A DNA stretch of 64,000 nucleotides from Mycolicibacterium sp. lyk4-40-TYG-92 (lineage in GTDB: Bacteria > Actinomycetota > Actinomycetes > Mycobacteriales > Mycobacteriaceae). The notes beneath the pieces are model-generated. The model saw only the letters and a list, made by a program, of their open reading frames with translations, did not search any database and was not told the origin of the DNA. Within the stretch, counting starts at the first letter, position 1; the number at the start of each line of letters is the position of its first letter. The translations under genes and the position numbers were made by a program. The stretch spans positions 124,001-188,000 of the forward strand of contig NZ_JARVRX010000005.1 in assembly GCF_030209435.1 (NCBI RefSeq). Reading direction: 5' to 3'. Positions 8,360-17,987 of this stretch are shown here, piece by piece.

Positions 8360-10051
8360 TCACCGGGTGGCGAACTCCCGGGCCTGCAGGTAGGCCCGCC
8401 AGCCACCGAACTCCGAGATGTCGGGCGCGGCGATCGCCCCCTCGTCGGCGCACACGAAACCGGTCTCCCACGACCCGTCGGAGAGTTCCACCGCCGCCAG
8501 TCCCATCGGCGTCGGGAGTGCGGCCAGGAACGTCCCGAGCGCCGCGGGCGAGAGCGACCAGCGCTCGACCTCGAAGGCCCGCCCGCCATGCGGCAGCCGC
8601 AGCAGGGCGGGCTTGCCCGACGGCAGCGCCGTCATCCGGTAGCGGTCGGCGGTACGGGCCGGCCCATCCCACCGAGCCCCGAGATCGTGGAGCTGACCGG
8701 CCAGGGGCTGATCACGCAGATGCGCACCGGCCACGACCAGCGTCATCACCCCGGCGCCCGCACGTTCCGGCCACGACGCCACCGCGCCGCGGTCGCCACC
8801 GCCCAGCCGGCCCGCGATGTCCGCGACCACAGCGTCGTCGAAGGCCCGCCCGAGCACCGTAACCCCGAATTGCGCTGTGGTTCCGTCGGGTTCGGCGACC
8901 TCGCCGGCCGGTACCGCGACACCGCACATGTCGAAGAGATTGCAGAAGTTGGTGTACGTGCCGATCCGGGCGTTGACCGCGACCGGGTCGGCCGCCACCT
9001 CGGCGAGTGTCGGCTGCAGCGGAGCGGTGGGGACGAGCAGCGCGTCGCACTCCCCCAAGGCCCGGAATGCCCGCTCCCGCAGGCGGTCCAATTCACGACG
9101 GTCGCGGAGCAGCCCGGTCGCGGTGTGGGCGCCGCCAGCGGTGATGATGGCCGCGACCGTGGGATCCAGACCAGCATCGAGATCGTCGCGCTCCGCCGCG
9201 CCGATGATGAAATCGCCGACCGCCTCGGTACGTTCGGCGACCAGCGCGCCCTCGTACAGCAGCCGCGCGGCGGCCAGGAAGTCCGTCAGGTCGATGGGCA
9301 CGATCCGCATCCCGGCGTCTCGCGCGGCATCGACCGCCCGCTGGAACGCGGCGTCCCAGCCGGGCGCCATTGCCGGCAGCTCGGCGGGTACCGCCAGCAC
9401 CGGGTCGGCGGGGGCGGCGAAGCGGGTTGAGGTGGGCCAGGGCCGCTGAGTCGTCGTCGCCATCACGGCCATGGCGTTCTCCGCGGAGGCGAGGTCCCGC
9501 GCCAGGATCGTCACGCAGTCGTAGCTCGGGCAGGCGGGGACGACGCCTGTCGTCGACACCAGCCCGATGCTGCCCTTGATCCCGACGAGGCCCTGATAGG
9601 CCGCAGGCACCCGTCCGGATCCCGCAGTGTCGGTGCCGATTCCGAGGTCCGCCGCGCCGATCGCCACCGCGACGGCCGAACCCGACGACGAGCCGCCCGA
9701 TATCCGGTCGGGCCGCCGCGCGTCCCGCACGGCACCGTACGGACTGCGGGTGCCGACGAGCCCGGTGGCGAACTGGTCCAGATTGGTCTTGCCGATCACC
9801 ACCGCACCGGCCGCCCGCAGCGCCGCAACCACAGGAGCATCTACCTCCGGGGTGTAGGCGTAGCCCGGGCACGCCGCGGTGGTCGGGAGGCCGGCGACGT
9901 CGACGTTGTCCTTGACCGCCACTAGCTGACCGGCCAGCGGACCCTGCGCCCGCACGAAATCCGCACGCACCGCGGACTCGTCCCGCACGGTGATGAAGGC
10001 TTCCGGTCGCTGGGCGATGGCCGCGTAGGCTGCGCTGATCCGGTCCGTCAT
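8360..10051 (-). CDS. atzF: Allophanate hydrolase
   Basis: A 563-residue enzyme that splits allophanate into ammonia and carbon dioxide. The amidase-signature domain shows the catalytic lysine in LVAVKDNVDVAG, the serine-rich GGSSSGSA loop, and the serine nucleophile region TDTAGSGRVPA. The C-terminal region (after about residue 440) is the small domain typical of long allophanate hydrolases. The ATG at 10051 overlaps the stop of the upstream carboxyltransferase (ATGA). It is the last gene of the operon and its product pathway fixes the operon as one that generates allophanate or an equivalent compound. Confidence 0.9.
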   Translation of the reverse strand: MTDRISAAYAAIAQRPEAFITVRDESAVRADFVRAQGPLAGQLVAVKDNVDVAGLPTTAACPGYAYTPEVDAPVVAALRAAGAVVIGKTNLDQFATGLVGTRSPYGAVRDARRPDRISGGSSSGSAVAVAIGAADLGIGTDTAGSGRVPAAYQGLVGIKGSIGLVSTTGVVPACPSYDCVTILARDLASAENAMAVMATTTQRPWPTSTRFAAPADPVLAVPAELPAMAPGWDAAFQRAVDAARDAGMRIVPIDLTDFLAAARLLYEGALVAERTEAVGDFIIGAAERDDLDAGLDPTVAAIITAGGAHTATGLLRDRRELDRLRERAFRALGECDALLVPTAPLQPTLAEVAADPVAVNARIGTYTNFCNLFDMCGVAVPAGEVAEPDGTTAQFGVTVLGRAFDDAVVADIAGRLGGGDRGAVASWPERAGAGVMTLVVAGAHLRDQPLAGQLHDLGARWDGPARTADRYRMTALPSGKPALLRLPHGGRAFEVERWSLSPAALGTFLAALPTPMGLAAVELSDGSWETGFVCADEGAIAAPDISEFGGWRAYLQAREFATR

Positions 10052-12096
10052 GCGACTTCCTGTCCTGTTGAGGCACAAGGTTTCTTGCGTGCGCCGATCT
10101 CGCCACTGGCCTCCCAGCGGGCCCGCTCCTCGTTTCGCGCGGTGGTCATCCGGTGTCGCACGGCGGCGATGTCGTCGGCCTCGCGCGACAGGAAGTCCAG
10201 ATAGTCCGCGATCCGGAACTCACCGTCGGCAATGTCGACGGTGCCGCGCCCGGCGGCGACATCGGCCCGCAGGTCGGTCAGTTCCTCCGAGGACACCGGG
10301 TACCACGACACCTGGTCGAAGAACCGCAGCAGCCACGGCTGTTCGGGCTCGAAACCCGGTGCGGACTTGGGGTATCGATGGTTCCACACCTGAGTCGTGC
10401 GCCCCATCAGCTGGTAGCCGCCCGGGCCTTCCATGCCGTAGATGCAGAGGTAGGCACCGCCGATCCCGACCGCGTTCTCGGGTGTCCAGGTGCGAGCGGG
10501 GTTGTATTTGGTGGTGACCACCCGGTGCCGCGGATCGACCGGAGTGGCGACCGGTGCGCCCAGGTAGACATCCCCCAGACCGAGCACCAGATAGCTTGCC
10601 GCATGGACGATGTCGAACACCTCCTGCTGCGTCTGGAGGCCGTTCATCCGGCGGATGAACTCGATGTTGCTCGGGCACCACGGAGCGTCGTCGCGCACGC
10701 CGTTCTGGTAGCGCTCGATGGCCAGCCGGATGGTCGGGTCGTCCCAACTCAGTGGCAGCCGCACCGAGCGGCTGGGCAACACCAACTGGTCGACGGGTCC
10801 CTGCGCGGACTCGATGTCAAGCACGAAGGCCGTCATCGCCTCGTGATCGGTGAGCGCGGCGTCGAACTTGACCTGCAGCGAACGGATTCCGGGCGTCAGA
10901 TCGATGATCCCGCGCGGCCGGTGGGCGTCGATCGCGGTGTGCAGGGCGTGCACCCGCGCCCGCAGCACCAGATCGAGTGTCATCGTGCCGTATTCGACGA
11001 GCAGGTTGTCGTCACCGCTGCGGCGCAACGTCATCGACGTCGTACCGTCCCCGGTGACGCCGCGGTGCAGCACACCGTCATCACCGTCACCGCGCGGACT
11101 GCGCACCACCGGCGACGACGCACGGCGGGACGTCCCCAGCGCCGCCAGCGGTGCCGCGGCACTGGCCCGCACCGGAACGAAGCGCACCCGGTCGCCGGGC
11201 GTGAGCTGCCCGAGCTTCCAGCGGTCGGCCGACGTCACCGTCACCGGGCAGACGAAACCGCCGAGGCTGGGCCCGTCCGGGCCGAGCAGGATGGGGGTGT
11301 CACCGGTGAAGTCCAGGGCGCCGACCGAGTACGGGGTGTCGTGGATGTTCGACGGGTGCAGCCCGGCCTCACCGCCATCGGGCCGGGCCCACTGCGGCTT
11401 CGGCCCGACCAGGCGCACGCCGGTGCGGTCGAGGTTGTGGTCCACCAGATACGTTGCCTCGTAGAGGCTTTCGATATCGGCGCGGGTGAAGAACTCCGGC
11501 GCGCCGTGGGGTCCTTCGGTGACCGCCAGGCGCCATTCGTGGCCGATCGACGGGATCTCCTCATCGGTGAGCCGGCGCGGCCGTCCTCCCGGGGCACCGA
11601 GATCGAGACGGTCACCGGCTGCGAGGGCACGCCCGCCGGCACCGAACTTCCCGAGCGTGAACGTCGAACGCGAGCCGAGGTATGCCTCGGCCTCGATGCC
11701 GCCGGCCACCGCGATGTAGATCCGCATCCCGACGCCCTGCACTGCACCGATCTCGAGCACGCCGCCCTCCGGGACAGCGATGGGCGCCCACTGCCGCGCG
11801 GGGACCCCGTCGAGCGTGACCGATACCGGCGCGCCGGTGACGCAGACGACGGTCGGCGCGTCGAATCCCAATGTCGGACCGGCCATTGTCGCCTCGAGGC
11901 CGGGTGCCCCCTCGGCATTGCCGACCGCGAGGTTGGCCAGCCGTAGCGACAGGTCGTCCATCGGACCTGACGGCGGTACTCCCACCTGCCAGTAGCCGAT
12001 GCGGCCCGGCCAGTCCTGGACGGTGGTACTCGGCCCGGGCCGCAGCACGGTGATGGTCTGCCCCGGCCGGAGGTCGGTATTCGTCGGTGGCGCCAT
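10048..12096 (-). CDS. Urea/guanidine carboxylase carboxyltransferase half (KipA-KipI domains), lacking biotin carboxylase and biotin carrier
   Basis: A 682-residue protein. Residues about 15-320 (STTVQDWPGRIGYWQVGVPP, YLGSRSTFTLGKFGAGGRAL) are the KipA/AHS2 domain; residues about 365-590 (LLVEYG, RGIIDLTPGIRSLQV, CPSNIEFIRRMNG, GPGGYQLMGRT) are the KipI/AHS1 domain. The tail resembles the linker that precedes the biotinyl domain of full urea carboxylase (QVSWYPVSSEEL). A full enzyme has about 1200 residues with an N-terminal biotin carboxylase and a C-terminal biotin carrier; neither is present, and no second gene in the window supplies them. It sits between allophanate hydrolase and the two associated proteins, so it probably works in the same pathway with a biotin partner encoded elsewhere. 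A 5-oxoprolinase function, as for PxpBC, is an alternative but PxpA is not seen. Confidence 0.8.
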   Translation of the reverse strand: MAPPTNTDLRPGQTITVLRPGPSTTVQDWPGRIGYWQVGVPPSGPMDDLSLRLANLAVGNAEGAPGLEATMAGPTLGFDAPTVVCVTGAPVSVTLDGVPARQWAPIAVPEGGVLEIGAVQGVGMRIYIAVAGGIEAEAYLGSRSTFTLGKFGAGGRALAAGDRLDLGAPGGRPRRLTDEEIPSIGHEWRLAVTEGPHGAPEFFTRADIESLYEATYLVDHNLDRTGVRLVGPKPQWARPDGGEAGLHPSNIHDTPYSVGALDFTGDTPILLGPDGPSLGGFVCPVTVTSADRWKLGQLTPGDRVRFVPVRASAAAPLAALGTSRRASSPVVRSPRGDGDDGVLHRGVTGDGTTSMTLRRSGDDNLLVEYGTMTLDLVLRARVHALHTAIDAHRPRGIIDLTPGIRSLQVKFDAALTDHEAMTAFVLDIESAQGPVDQLVLPSRSVRLPLSWDDPTIRLAIERYQNGVRDDAPWCPSNIEFIRRMNGLQTQQEVFDIVHAASYLVLGLGDVYLGAPVATPVDPRHRVVTTKYNPARTWTPENAVGIGGAYLCIYGMEGPGGYQLMGRTTQVWNHRYPKSAPGFEPEQPWLLRFFDQVSWYPVSSEELTDLRADVAAGRGTVDIADGEFRIADYLDFLSREADDIAAVRHRMTTARNEERARWEASGEIGARKKPCASTGQEVA

Positions 12097-12125
12097 GCGC
12101 GTATTCCTTTACGTCCGAATGTCGA

Positions 12126-12773
12126 TCAGAGCGGGCGGGTGACGATCATCCGCACCGGGGTCGGATCGAAGCCGTTGCACGGGTTGTTGATCTGCGGGCA
12201 GTTGGACACCAGCACGAGCACGTCGGTGTCGGCGCGCAGCGCCACCCGCAGTCCCGGCGCCGACAGCCCGTCGACGATGCCGAGGGTGCCGTCGGCCTCG
12301 ACCGGCACGTTCATGAAGAAGTTGAGATTCGGGGCCAGATCCCGCTTTCCAAGGCCGTAGCGGGCGCCTTCGATCAGGAAGTTCTCGACGCAGGCGTGCT
12401 GGTGCCGGGTGTGGTGGCCGTAGCGCAGCGTGTTGGATTCCTGTGAGCAGGCGCCGCCGACGGTGTCGTGGTTGCCCACCTCGTCGGCCACGACGGTCAT
12501 CAGTGCGCCCCCGTCGCTGTCCCGCAACACCGTTCCGGTGCTGACGAACAGTGACCGTTGTGCCGTAATGGTGGTCTGGGCGCTGTAGCGCCGGGACGTG
12601 TCCTGGGCCCCGTAGATCAGTGTGTCCACGGCCTGGTTGCCGTGCAGGTCGACGATGGTCAGCACATCGCCTGCCGCGACGATGGCCGACCAGGGGCCGC
12701 GGGCCTCGACGATCTCGTCGAGAATGGTCGTTCCGGGCACCAGCGCGGGGACCGAGTCGATGGCAGTGCTCAT
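12126..12773 (-). CDS. Urea carboxylase-associated protein 2 (DUF1989), candidate carboxyguanidine deiminase subunit
   Basis: A 215-residue DUF1989-family protein. The conserved segment GGACSQESNTLRYG and the following HHTRHQHACVENFLIE are characteristic. In guanidine-using bacteria the two paralogous associated proteins form the carboxyguanidine deiminase (CgdAB), which turns carboxyguanidine into allophanate. The neighbours fit that assignment, so the operon may use guanidine rather than urea. It overlaps the next upstream paralogue by ATGA. Confidence 0.8.
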   Translation of the reverse strand: MSTAIDSVPALVPGTTILDEIVEARGPWSAIVAAGDVLTIVDLHGNQAVDTLIYGAQDTSRRYSAQTTITAQRSLFVSTGTVLRDSDGGALMTVVADEVGNHDTVGGACSQESNTLRYGHHTRHQHACVENFLIEGARYGLGKRDLAPNLNFFMNVPVEADGTLGIVDGLSAPGLRVALRADTDVLVLVSNCPQINNPCNGFDPTPVRMIVTRPL

Positions 12774-13639
12774 GCGGATGCTCCTTCGGTGAGATGCAGT
12801 GCAGTCCAGACGTCTTCGGTGTTGCGGTGCGCGCGTTCGTATTCGGGCCCGATCGTTTCGGCGCGGGCAGCCAGCTCGGCGAGGTCATCAGGGGCGGACC
12901 AGGCCAGGACCTCCAGATCGGAGGTGTCGAAGGTCGGCGCTTCGTCGAGCGGGTGCGCCGTGTTGGCGATCGCCACGATCACCGGCAGGTGCACGAGCAG
13001 TTCGACTGCCGCGCCCGGTCCTGCCGATCCTGTCGACACCAGTTGGCCGGCATCGTCGGCTCGGACGCCGTGGAAGAACGACACGCCAGGGCCGACGTCG
13101 CGCGGTCCGAGGCCGTGTTTGAGTGCGGCGAGCACGAGCAGCTCGCGACCGGCGGGACTGTCCGAATGGGCTGTCCCGGCGCCGTAGCGGGCTTCGTTCT
13201 GGGATCGGGTTGTGGTGCCGCACAGCGCATCGTGGTGACCCGAGGTGTCGGCGACGATGGTCGCCAGGACCCGGCCCTGGTCATCGAGCAGCGGATGCCC
13301 GGTGCCGAGGTAGGCCTGCCACGGCACCTTGACGGTGTCGGCGGTGTTCAACCGCTCCCAGGGCGCGTCGGCGCGCCACAGCAACAGATGCGCGCACGCA
13401 CGGCCTTCGATGTCAGTGAGCCGCAACCGGGTTCCGCGGTCCAGCACCTTGCTGGTGTAGCGACCGCCGGGCACCGTCTCCGCCCAGGTCAGGCGGTCGG
13501 CGTCGACACCGGCGGGCGGTGTCGGCCACAGCGATGCCGGTACGAGGGGCATGGCGGCCGTGTGCGTGCCGGCCTGTGCCCGGGCGTGCGCGCGGGCCGC
13601 CGCGGTGGTCGAGGTGATCGAGGTGGACGAAGAACTCAT
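12770..13639 (-). CDS. Urea carboxylase-associated protein 1 (DUF1989), candidate carboxyguanidine deiminase subunit
   Basis: A 289-residue DUF1989 protein, paralogous to the gene after it. Conserved segments include TRLRLTDIEGRACAHLLLWRADAP and ALCGTTTRSQNEARYG. A GAAAGGA ribosome-binding sequence 5 bases before the ATG at 13639 (MSSSSTSITS) decides the start; a longer frame to 13747 would run into the permease gene. Its first 60 residues are Ser/Thr/Ala-rich and poorly conserved. With its partner it probably forms a heteromeric deiminase. Confidence 0.8.
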   Translation of the reverse strand: MSSSSTSITSTTAAARAHARAQAGTHTAAMPLVPASLWPTPPAGVDADRLTWAETVPGGRYTSKVLDRGTRLRLTDIEGRACAHLLLWRADAPWERLNTADTVKVPWQAYLGTGHPLLDDQGRVLATIVADTSGHHDALCGTTTRSQNEARYGAGTAHSDSPAGRELLVLAALKHGLGPRDVGPGVSFFHGVRADDAGQLVSTGSAGPGAAVELLVHLPVIVAIANTAHPLDEAPTFDTSDLEVLAWSAPDDLAELAARAETIGPEYERAHRNTEDVWTALHLTEGASA

Positions 13640-13673
13640 GAGAATCCTTTCGGCAGTAGCTGGTTGGAAGAGA

Positions 13674-15182
13674 TCAGAGCGACCCGACGGGGCGCGGATG
13701 GGTCCGGCGGTACGGGAAGCACAGGGCGCCCAGCGCGACGATGGCAACGATGGTGAACGGCCCGGCCCACACCAGTGGCGGCATGGTGCCCGTCGGGTCG
13801 TAGATTTCCGGCCGTGGCCAGGCCAGGTTGATCACCATCGCGACGCCGTACACCACGGCGAACACGTTGACCGGCAGGCCCCAACGGCCCAGCGAGAACA
13901 GCGGCCGGCCGCCGGCGTCGGTAACGGATGCGTCCCAACGCATTCCGCGCAGTCGGTGCGCCAGCAGCGGCGCGGTCACCAGCAGGTAGGCGATGTAGAT
14001 GGCGATGATGCAGACGCTGGCCAGGGTCGCGAAGATCGCGGAGTTGCCGACGTTCACCAGGAGCACACCGACACAGGCGACACCGACCACGATCGCCGGC
14101 GGAATGGGCGTGCCGGTAGCCGGATTGACGCGGGACAGCAGCGACGAGAACGGCAGCCGGTGATCGCGTGCCATGGAGAACATCAGACGGGTGGCAGCGG
14201 TCTGAATTGCCAAGGTGCAGATGAAGATCGCGATGGCCACGTCGACGAGGAGCAGCGTGCCCCACGGCGAGGACAGCACCGCACCCAGCACGTAGGGCAG
14301 CCCTTCGGTCGCGAGACGCCCGTCGGTGAGGCTCGGTGCGGCCATCAGCGCGCCGATGATCATGAGGCCGCCGCCGAGTGCCGAGACGGTGAGCGCCGAC
14401 CGGATGGTGCGCGGGGCGACCCGACGCGCGTCGCGGGTCTCCTCGGCGAGTTCACCGGCCGAGCCGAAGCCGACCATGACGTAGGCGGCCATCAGCCCCG
14501 AGGCGATCCAGGCCCAGCCGTAGCCGGAACCCGTTGCGCCGGTATCGAAGACAACCTGGGGACCACGCTGTGCGTGCGTGAAGAACACCCCGACGACCGC
14601 GATGACACCGATGATCTCGCAGCACACACCGATGGTCGCCACCCGCGACATCCAGCGCACCCCGATGCAGTTGATCGTGGTGGTGATGACCAGCAGCGTG
14701 GTACCCAACAGCACGGCGTTGGCGGCTCCGTCTGCGGACGTCAGTGCGGTATCGGTGCCGATGATCTGGAAGCCCGACCACACCGCCGGCAGCACGACCT
14801 GCAGCGCGATGGCTGCGGCGGACGCCGTGATGATCTGGGCGAGGATCATGAACCAGCCACCGAACCAACCGACCACCTCACCGCCGAGGCGCCGGGCCCA
14901 CTGGTAGATGGCACCCGAGATCGGGTAGCGGGCCGCGAGTTCGGCGAAGCACAGGGCCACCGCGAACTGCCCGATGAACACCACCGGCCAGGTCCAGAAG
15001 AACGCCGGACCACCGAAACTGTATCCGAGGCCGAACAATTGGAAGATCGTGGTCAGGATCGAGACGAACGAGAAGCCGGCCGCGAACGAGGCGAATTTAC
15101 CCAGCGAGCGGTGCAGCTGTTGGTCGTAGCCGAAACCTGCGAGATCGTCGTGATCCGCCGGCGACGTGTTGGTCAATGTCAT
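13674..15182 (-). CDS. APC-family permease of the urea/guanidine carboxylase cluster
   Basis: A 502-residue membrane protein with about 12 hydrophobic segments and the amino acid/polyamine/organocation fold. The start YDQQLHRSLGKFASFAAGFSF leads into the first membrane helices with the FGGPAFFWTWP loop. It matches the permease family that accompanies urea-carboxylase-associated proteins, so it probably imports guanidine, urea or a related cation. ATG at 15182 (MTLTNTSPAD) is preferred; an upstream start at 15218 would overlap the operator. It is the first gene of a five-gene operon: permease, two DUF1989 proteins, carboxyltransferase and allophanate hydrolase. Confidence 0.85.
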   Translation of the reverse strand: MTLTNTSPADHDDLAGFGYDQQLHRSLGKFASFAAGFSFVSILTTIFQLFGLGYSFGGPAFFWTWPVVFIGQFAVALCFAELAARYPISGAIYQWARRLGGEVVGWFGGWFMILAQIITASAAAIALQVVLPAVWSGFQIIGTDTALTSADGAANAVLLGTTLLVITTTINCIGVRWMSRVATIGVCCEIIGVIAVVGVFFTHAQRGPQVVFDTGATGSGYGWAWIASGLMAAYVMVGFGSAGELAEETRDARRVAPRTIRSALTVSALGGGLMIIGALMAAPSLTDGRLATEGLPYVLGAVLSSPWGTLLLVDVAIAIFICTLAIQTAATRLMFSMARDHRLPFSSLLSRVNPATGTPIPPAIVVGVACVGVLLVNVGNSAIFATLASVCIIAIYIAYLLVTAPLLAHRLRGMRWDASVTDAGGRPLFSLGRWGLPVNVFAVVYGVAMVINLAWPRPEIYDPTGTMPPLVWAGPFTIVAIVALGALCFPYRRTHPRPVGSL

Positions 15183-15211
15183 CCGATTCCGATTCTGCCG
15201 AGGCGCAATAC

Positions 15212-15225
15212 CTGTCAACTGACAG
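15212..15225. promoter_or_regulatory. Palindromic operator between permease and TetR genes
   Basis: CTGTCA and TGACAG form perfect 6-bp arms around AC. On the minus strand the site contains TTGACA, a consensus -35 hexamer for the permease operon, with a weak -10 (CAGAAT) 15 bases further on. A dimeric repressor bound here would block that promoter. The divergent TetR gene is the natural candidate. Confidence 0.6.
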
Positions 15226-15345
15226 AATTAATGGAAAGCGTGACGCAGAGGGGTCACCGACGTTTCCGGCGTGGGTCGCGATGTAACAGTTGAGTTTCAC
15301 GCGAGCCGATCGGGCACGACTGCCCGCAGGTGGCACAGTAGTGGC

Positions 15346-16011
15346 ATGAGCCGCCCCGGCCGCCCCCGTCATCGCGATGCCCTACGCCCCGGCAGCACCG
15401 CCGTCGAGCAGATCCTCGATGCCGCCGGAGAACTGTTCGTGACGCAGGGTTTCACGGTGACCTCGACACGGTCCATCGCCGAGGCCGTCGGCATCCGGCA
15501 GGCCTCGCTGTACCACCACTTCCCCAACAAGGAAGCCATCCTCGAGGCGCTGCTCGACGCGACGGTGGTGCCGTCGCTGGAGTTCGCGCGACGCGTGACG
15601 CGATCGGTGGACGATCCGAAAGCGGCGCTGTGGGCCGTGACTGCCGGTGACGCGGCCAACCTGCTGTCCGTGCCGTGGAATCTGGGCCGGCTCTATCTGC
15701 TGCCGGAGGTCGACGGCATCGAGGGCTTCCACCGCCGGCGCCGTGAGTTGCATGCCGTGTACCGCGACCTGGCGGTCGATGCCGTGGGCGGCCGCGACGA
15801 GTTTCGCTGCGGCCTGCCGGTGCGCCTGACCGAGACGGTCATCGCGCAACGTGTCGACGACCCGGACATCACCGGCGACGAAGTGGCCGGTGAAAGGGTG
15901 GCAGAGGCCATCGCCGATGCCGCGCTCCGGGTGCTCGGGGTCGACGTCGACGACGCCCTACGGGCCAAGGGACGGGCGCTGGTCGAGCAGCACCTGGCCG
16001 TGCCGAGTTAG
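15346..16011 (+). CDS. TetR-family regulator of the guanidine/urea operon
   Basis: A 221-residue protein. The N-terminal helix-turn-helix ([36 protein letters not shown], about residues 27-62) is the TetR signature; the C-terminal two thirds is a ligand-binding domain of unknown specificity. ATG 15346 ([11 protein letters not shown]) gives the family start. It is divergent from the permease operon across 163 bases that hold a perfect palindrome, so it probably represses that operon and perhaps itself. It overlaps hisI tail to tail by 4 bases. Confidence 0.85.
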   Translation: MSRPGRPRHRDALRPGSTAVEQILDAAGELFVTQGFTVTSTRSIAEAVGIRQASLYHHFPNKEAILEALLDATVVPSLEFARRVTRSVDDPKAALWAVTAGDAANLLSVPWNLGRLYLLPEVDGIEGFHRRRRELHAVYRDLAVDAVGGRDEFRCGLPVRLTETVIAQRVDDPDITGDEVAGERVAEAIADAALRVLGVDVDDALRAKGRALVEQHLAVPS

Positions 16012-16358
16012 GACTCGGGGGCGAGCAACTGGTCGGCGTCGAAGCAGCTGTGGTCGCCGGTGTGGCAGGCCCCGCCGACCTGGTCGACCTCGAGCAGCAC
16101 GGCGTCGCCGTCACAGTCCAGCCGCACCGAGTGCACGTACTGCGTGTGGCCCGATGTCAGGCCCTTGACCCACTGCTCACCACGCGAGCGGGAAAAGTAC
16201 GTCGCCTCACGGGTTTCCAGGGTGCGGGCGAGCGCGTCGTCGTCCATCCAGGCGACCATGAGCACGTCGCCCGTGCCACGCTGCTGCACCACGGCGGTGA
16301 ACAACCCGGCGTCGTTGCGTTTGATGCGGGCGGCAATCCCGGGATCCAGGGCGCTCAT
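16008..16358 (-). CDS. hisI: Phosphoribosyl-AMP cyclohydrolase
   Basis: A 116-residue cytosolic enzyme of histidine synthesis that opens the purine ring of phosphoribosyl-[26 protein letters not shown], the metal-binding DCDGDA and the cysteine pair CHTGDHSC are all present. There is no fused HisE domain, as is normal in actinobacteria. A GGAGG sequence precedes the ATG at 16358. It is the last gene of the his operon, 34 bases after hisF. Confidence 0.95.
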   Translation of the reverse strand: MSALDPGIAARIKRNDAGLFTAVVQQRGTGDVLMVAWMDDDALARTLETREATYFSRSRGEQWVKGLTSGHTQYVHSVRLDCDGDAVLLEVDQVGGACHTGDHSCFDADQLLAPES

Positions 16359-16392
16359 CGCACCGGACCTCCATTCGCCGATGTCGCTTCGC

Positions 16393-17166
16393 TCATCGGA
16401 CCGTGATCCCTTCGGCTGCCATCGCCGCCTTCACCTGACCGATGGTCAGCTCGCGGAAGTGGAACACGCTGGCCGCCAGCACCGCATCGGCGCCGGCCTG
16501 GACCGCGGGCGCGAAGTGGTCGACGGCGCCGGCTCCCCCGCTGGCGATCACCGGCACAGTCACGGCGGCCCGTACTGCCCGCAGCATCGCCAGGTCGAAC
16601 CCGGCCTTGGTGCCGTCCGCGTCCATGGAATTCAGCAGGATCTCCCCGACCCCGAGTTCGGCTCCGCGCGTGGCCCATTCGACGGCGTCGATGCCGGTAC
16701 CACGCCGGCCGCCGTGGGTCGTCACCTCCCAGCCCGACGGGGTCGGGTCCGACCCTTCCGGCACGGTCCGGGCATCCACCGACAGCACGATGCACTGCGA
16801 ACCGAACTGGCGCGACAGCTCCGACAGCAGCTCGGGCCGGGCGATGGCGGCAGTGTTGACCGAGACCTTGTCGGCGCCGGCGCGCAGCAGGGTGTCGACG
16901 TCCTCGACCGAACGGACACCACCGCCGACGGTCAGCGGAATGAACACCTGCTCGGCGGTTCGGCGCACCACCTCGAGCATGGTCGAGCGGCCCGACGACG
17001 ACGCGGTGACGTCCAGGAACGTCAGCTCATCGGCGCCCTCTGCGTCGTACGCGGCGGCCAGCTCGACGGGATCACCGGCGTCGCGCAGGTTCTCGAAGTT
17101 GACGCCCTTGACCACCCGGCCGCCGTCGACGTCCAGGCACGGGATGACGCGCGTTGCGAGACTCAC
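16393..17166 (-). CDS. hisF: Imidazole glycerol phosphate synthase cyclase subunit
   Basis: A 257-residue TIM-barrel protein that closes the imidazole ring, using ammonia delivered by HisH. The N-terminus [19 protein letters not shown] carries the first catalytic Asp and SVDARTV the second. The GTG at 17166 overlaps the stop of the preceding phosphatase gene (GTGA); longer upstream extensions of this frame are chance. Confidence 0.95.
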   Translation of the reverse strand: MSLATRVIPCLDVDGGRVVKGVNFENLRDAGDPVELAAAYDAEGADELTFLDVTASSSGRSTMLEVVRRTAEQVFIPLTVGGGVRSVEDVDTLLRAGADKVSVNTAAIARPELLSELSRQFGSQCIVLSVDARTVPEGSDPTPSGWEVTTHGGRRGTGIDAVEWATRGAELGVGEILLNSMDADGTKAGFDLAMLRAVRAAVTVPVIASGGAGAVDHFAPAVQAGADAVLAASVFHFRELTIGQVKAAMAAEGITVR

Positions 17167-17987
17167 AGGTAATCCTCCGGAACGCCAACGGATTTCACGA
17201 TCTCCAGCATCCTCTCGTGCACGCCGGGCGCGGCCGCCAGCGCAGACTTCGAATCGGCCGTCCACGGCTCCCCGGCCAGGTCGGTGACGATACCGCCCGC
17301 GGCCCGCACCAAGGCGACACCCGCGGCGTGGTCCCAGATGTGGTGACCGAAGCTGATTGCGCCGCCGAGGATTCCGGCGCCGACGTAGGCCAGGTCGAGC
17401 CCGGTGGCACCATGCATCCGCACCCGTGAGCATTCCCGGGTCAGGCTCGACAGGACCGCGTTGCGCCAGCGCCCCGGGAACCGGCCCTTCGAATCGATGT
17501 TGAAGGTCTGGATACCGACGATCGAGTCGGCCAGTGTGGACGGCGCCAACGGCGGCAACACCGTCTCCCCGTCCCGCACGGGACCGTCCACGGTCGCGAC
17601 ATAGCGCTGGCCCATGAACGGCAGCCAGGTCAGGCCCGCGACGGGAGTGCCCCGCCACAGCAGGCCGAGCAGGATCGCCGCCATGGGCGAACCGGCCGCG
17701 TAGTTGAACGTGCCGTCGATCGGGTCGAGCACCCACACCAGTTCGGAATCGATGGGCTCGCCACCGAATTCCTCACCGTGCACACCGATCCCGGTCGCCG
17801 ACGTCAGTGCCGCGACGACTTGGCGCTCGATGGCCAGGTCGATCTCGGTGGCGAAGTCGTTGCCCTTCTTGCGCACTGCCGCGTCGGCCTGGTGGCCGGC
17901 GATGAACGGGGCGACGGCATCATCGAGGATGCCGGTCGCGGTCGCGACCAGCTCTGCCAACCTCGCCGGTTCGATCACTTCACCCAT
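17163..17987 (-). CDS. impA: Inositol monophosphatase-family protein of the his operon
   Basis: A 274-residue Mg-dependent phosphatase with GEEFGG (71-76), [12 protein letters not shown] (85-96) and WDHAAG, the metal ligands of the inositol monophosphatase fold. In mycobacteria a gene of this family sits between hisA and hisF and is named impA. Its place inside the his operon makes a histidinol-phosphate phosphatase role attractive, but the family also acts on inositol phosphate. Its ATG directly follows the hisA stop with no gap, and its stop overlaps hisF. Confidence 0.85.
   Translation of the reverse strand: MGEVIEPARLAELVATATGILDDAVAPFIAGHQADAAVRKKGNDFATEIDLAIERQVVAALTSATGIGVHGEEFGGEPIDSELVWVLDPIDGTFNYAAGSPMAAILLGLLWRGTPVAGLTWLPFMGQRYVATVDGPVRDGETVLPPLAPSTLADSIVGIQTFNIDSKGRFPGRWRNAVLSSLTRECSRVRMHGATGLDLAYVGAGILGGAISFGHHIWDHAAGVALVRAAGGIVTDLAGEPWTADSKSALAAAPGVHERMLEIVKSVGVPEDYL

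Noticed and set aside
13551..15293. 580-codon plus-strand frame
   Set aside because: Antisense to the permease gene, low-complexity charged translation, no domain.
15183..15345. ykkC guanidine riboswitch before the guanidine/urea operon
   Set aside because: The gap is too short and lacks the conserved ACGR-type motifs; the TetR palindrome gives a better explanation.
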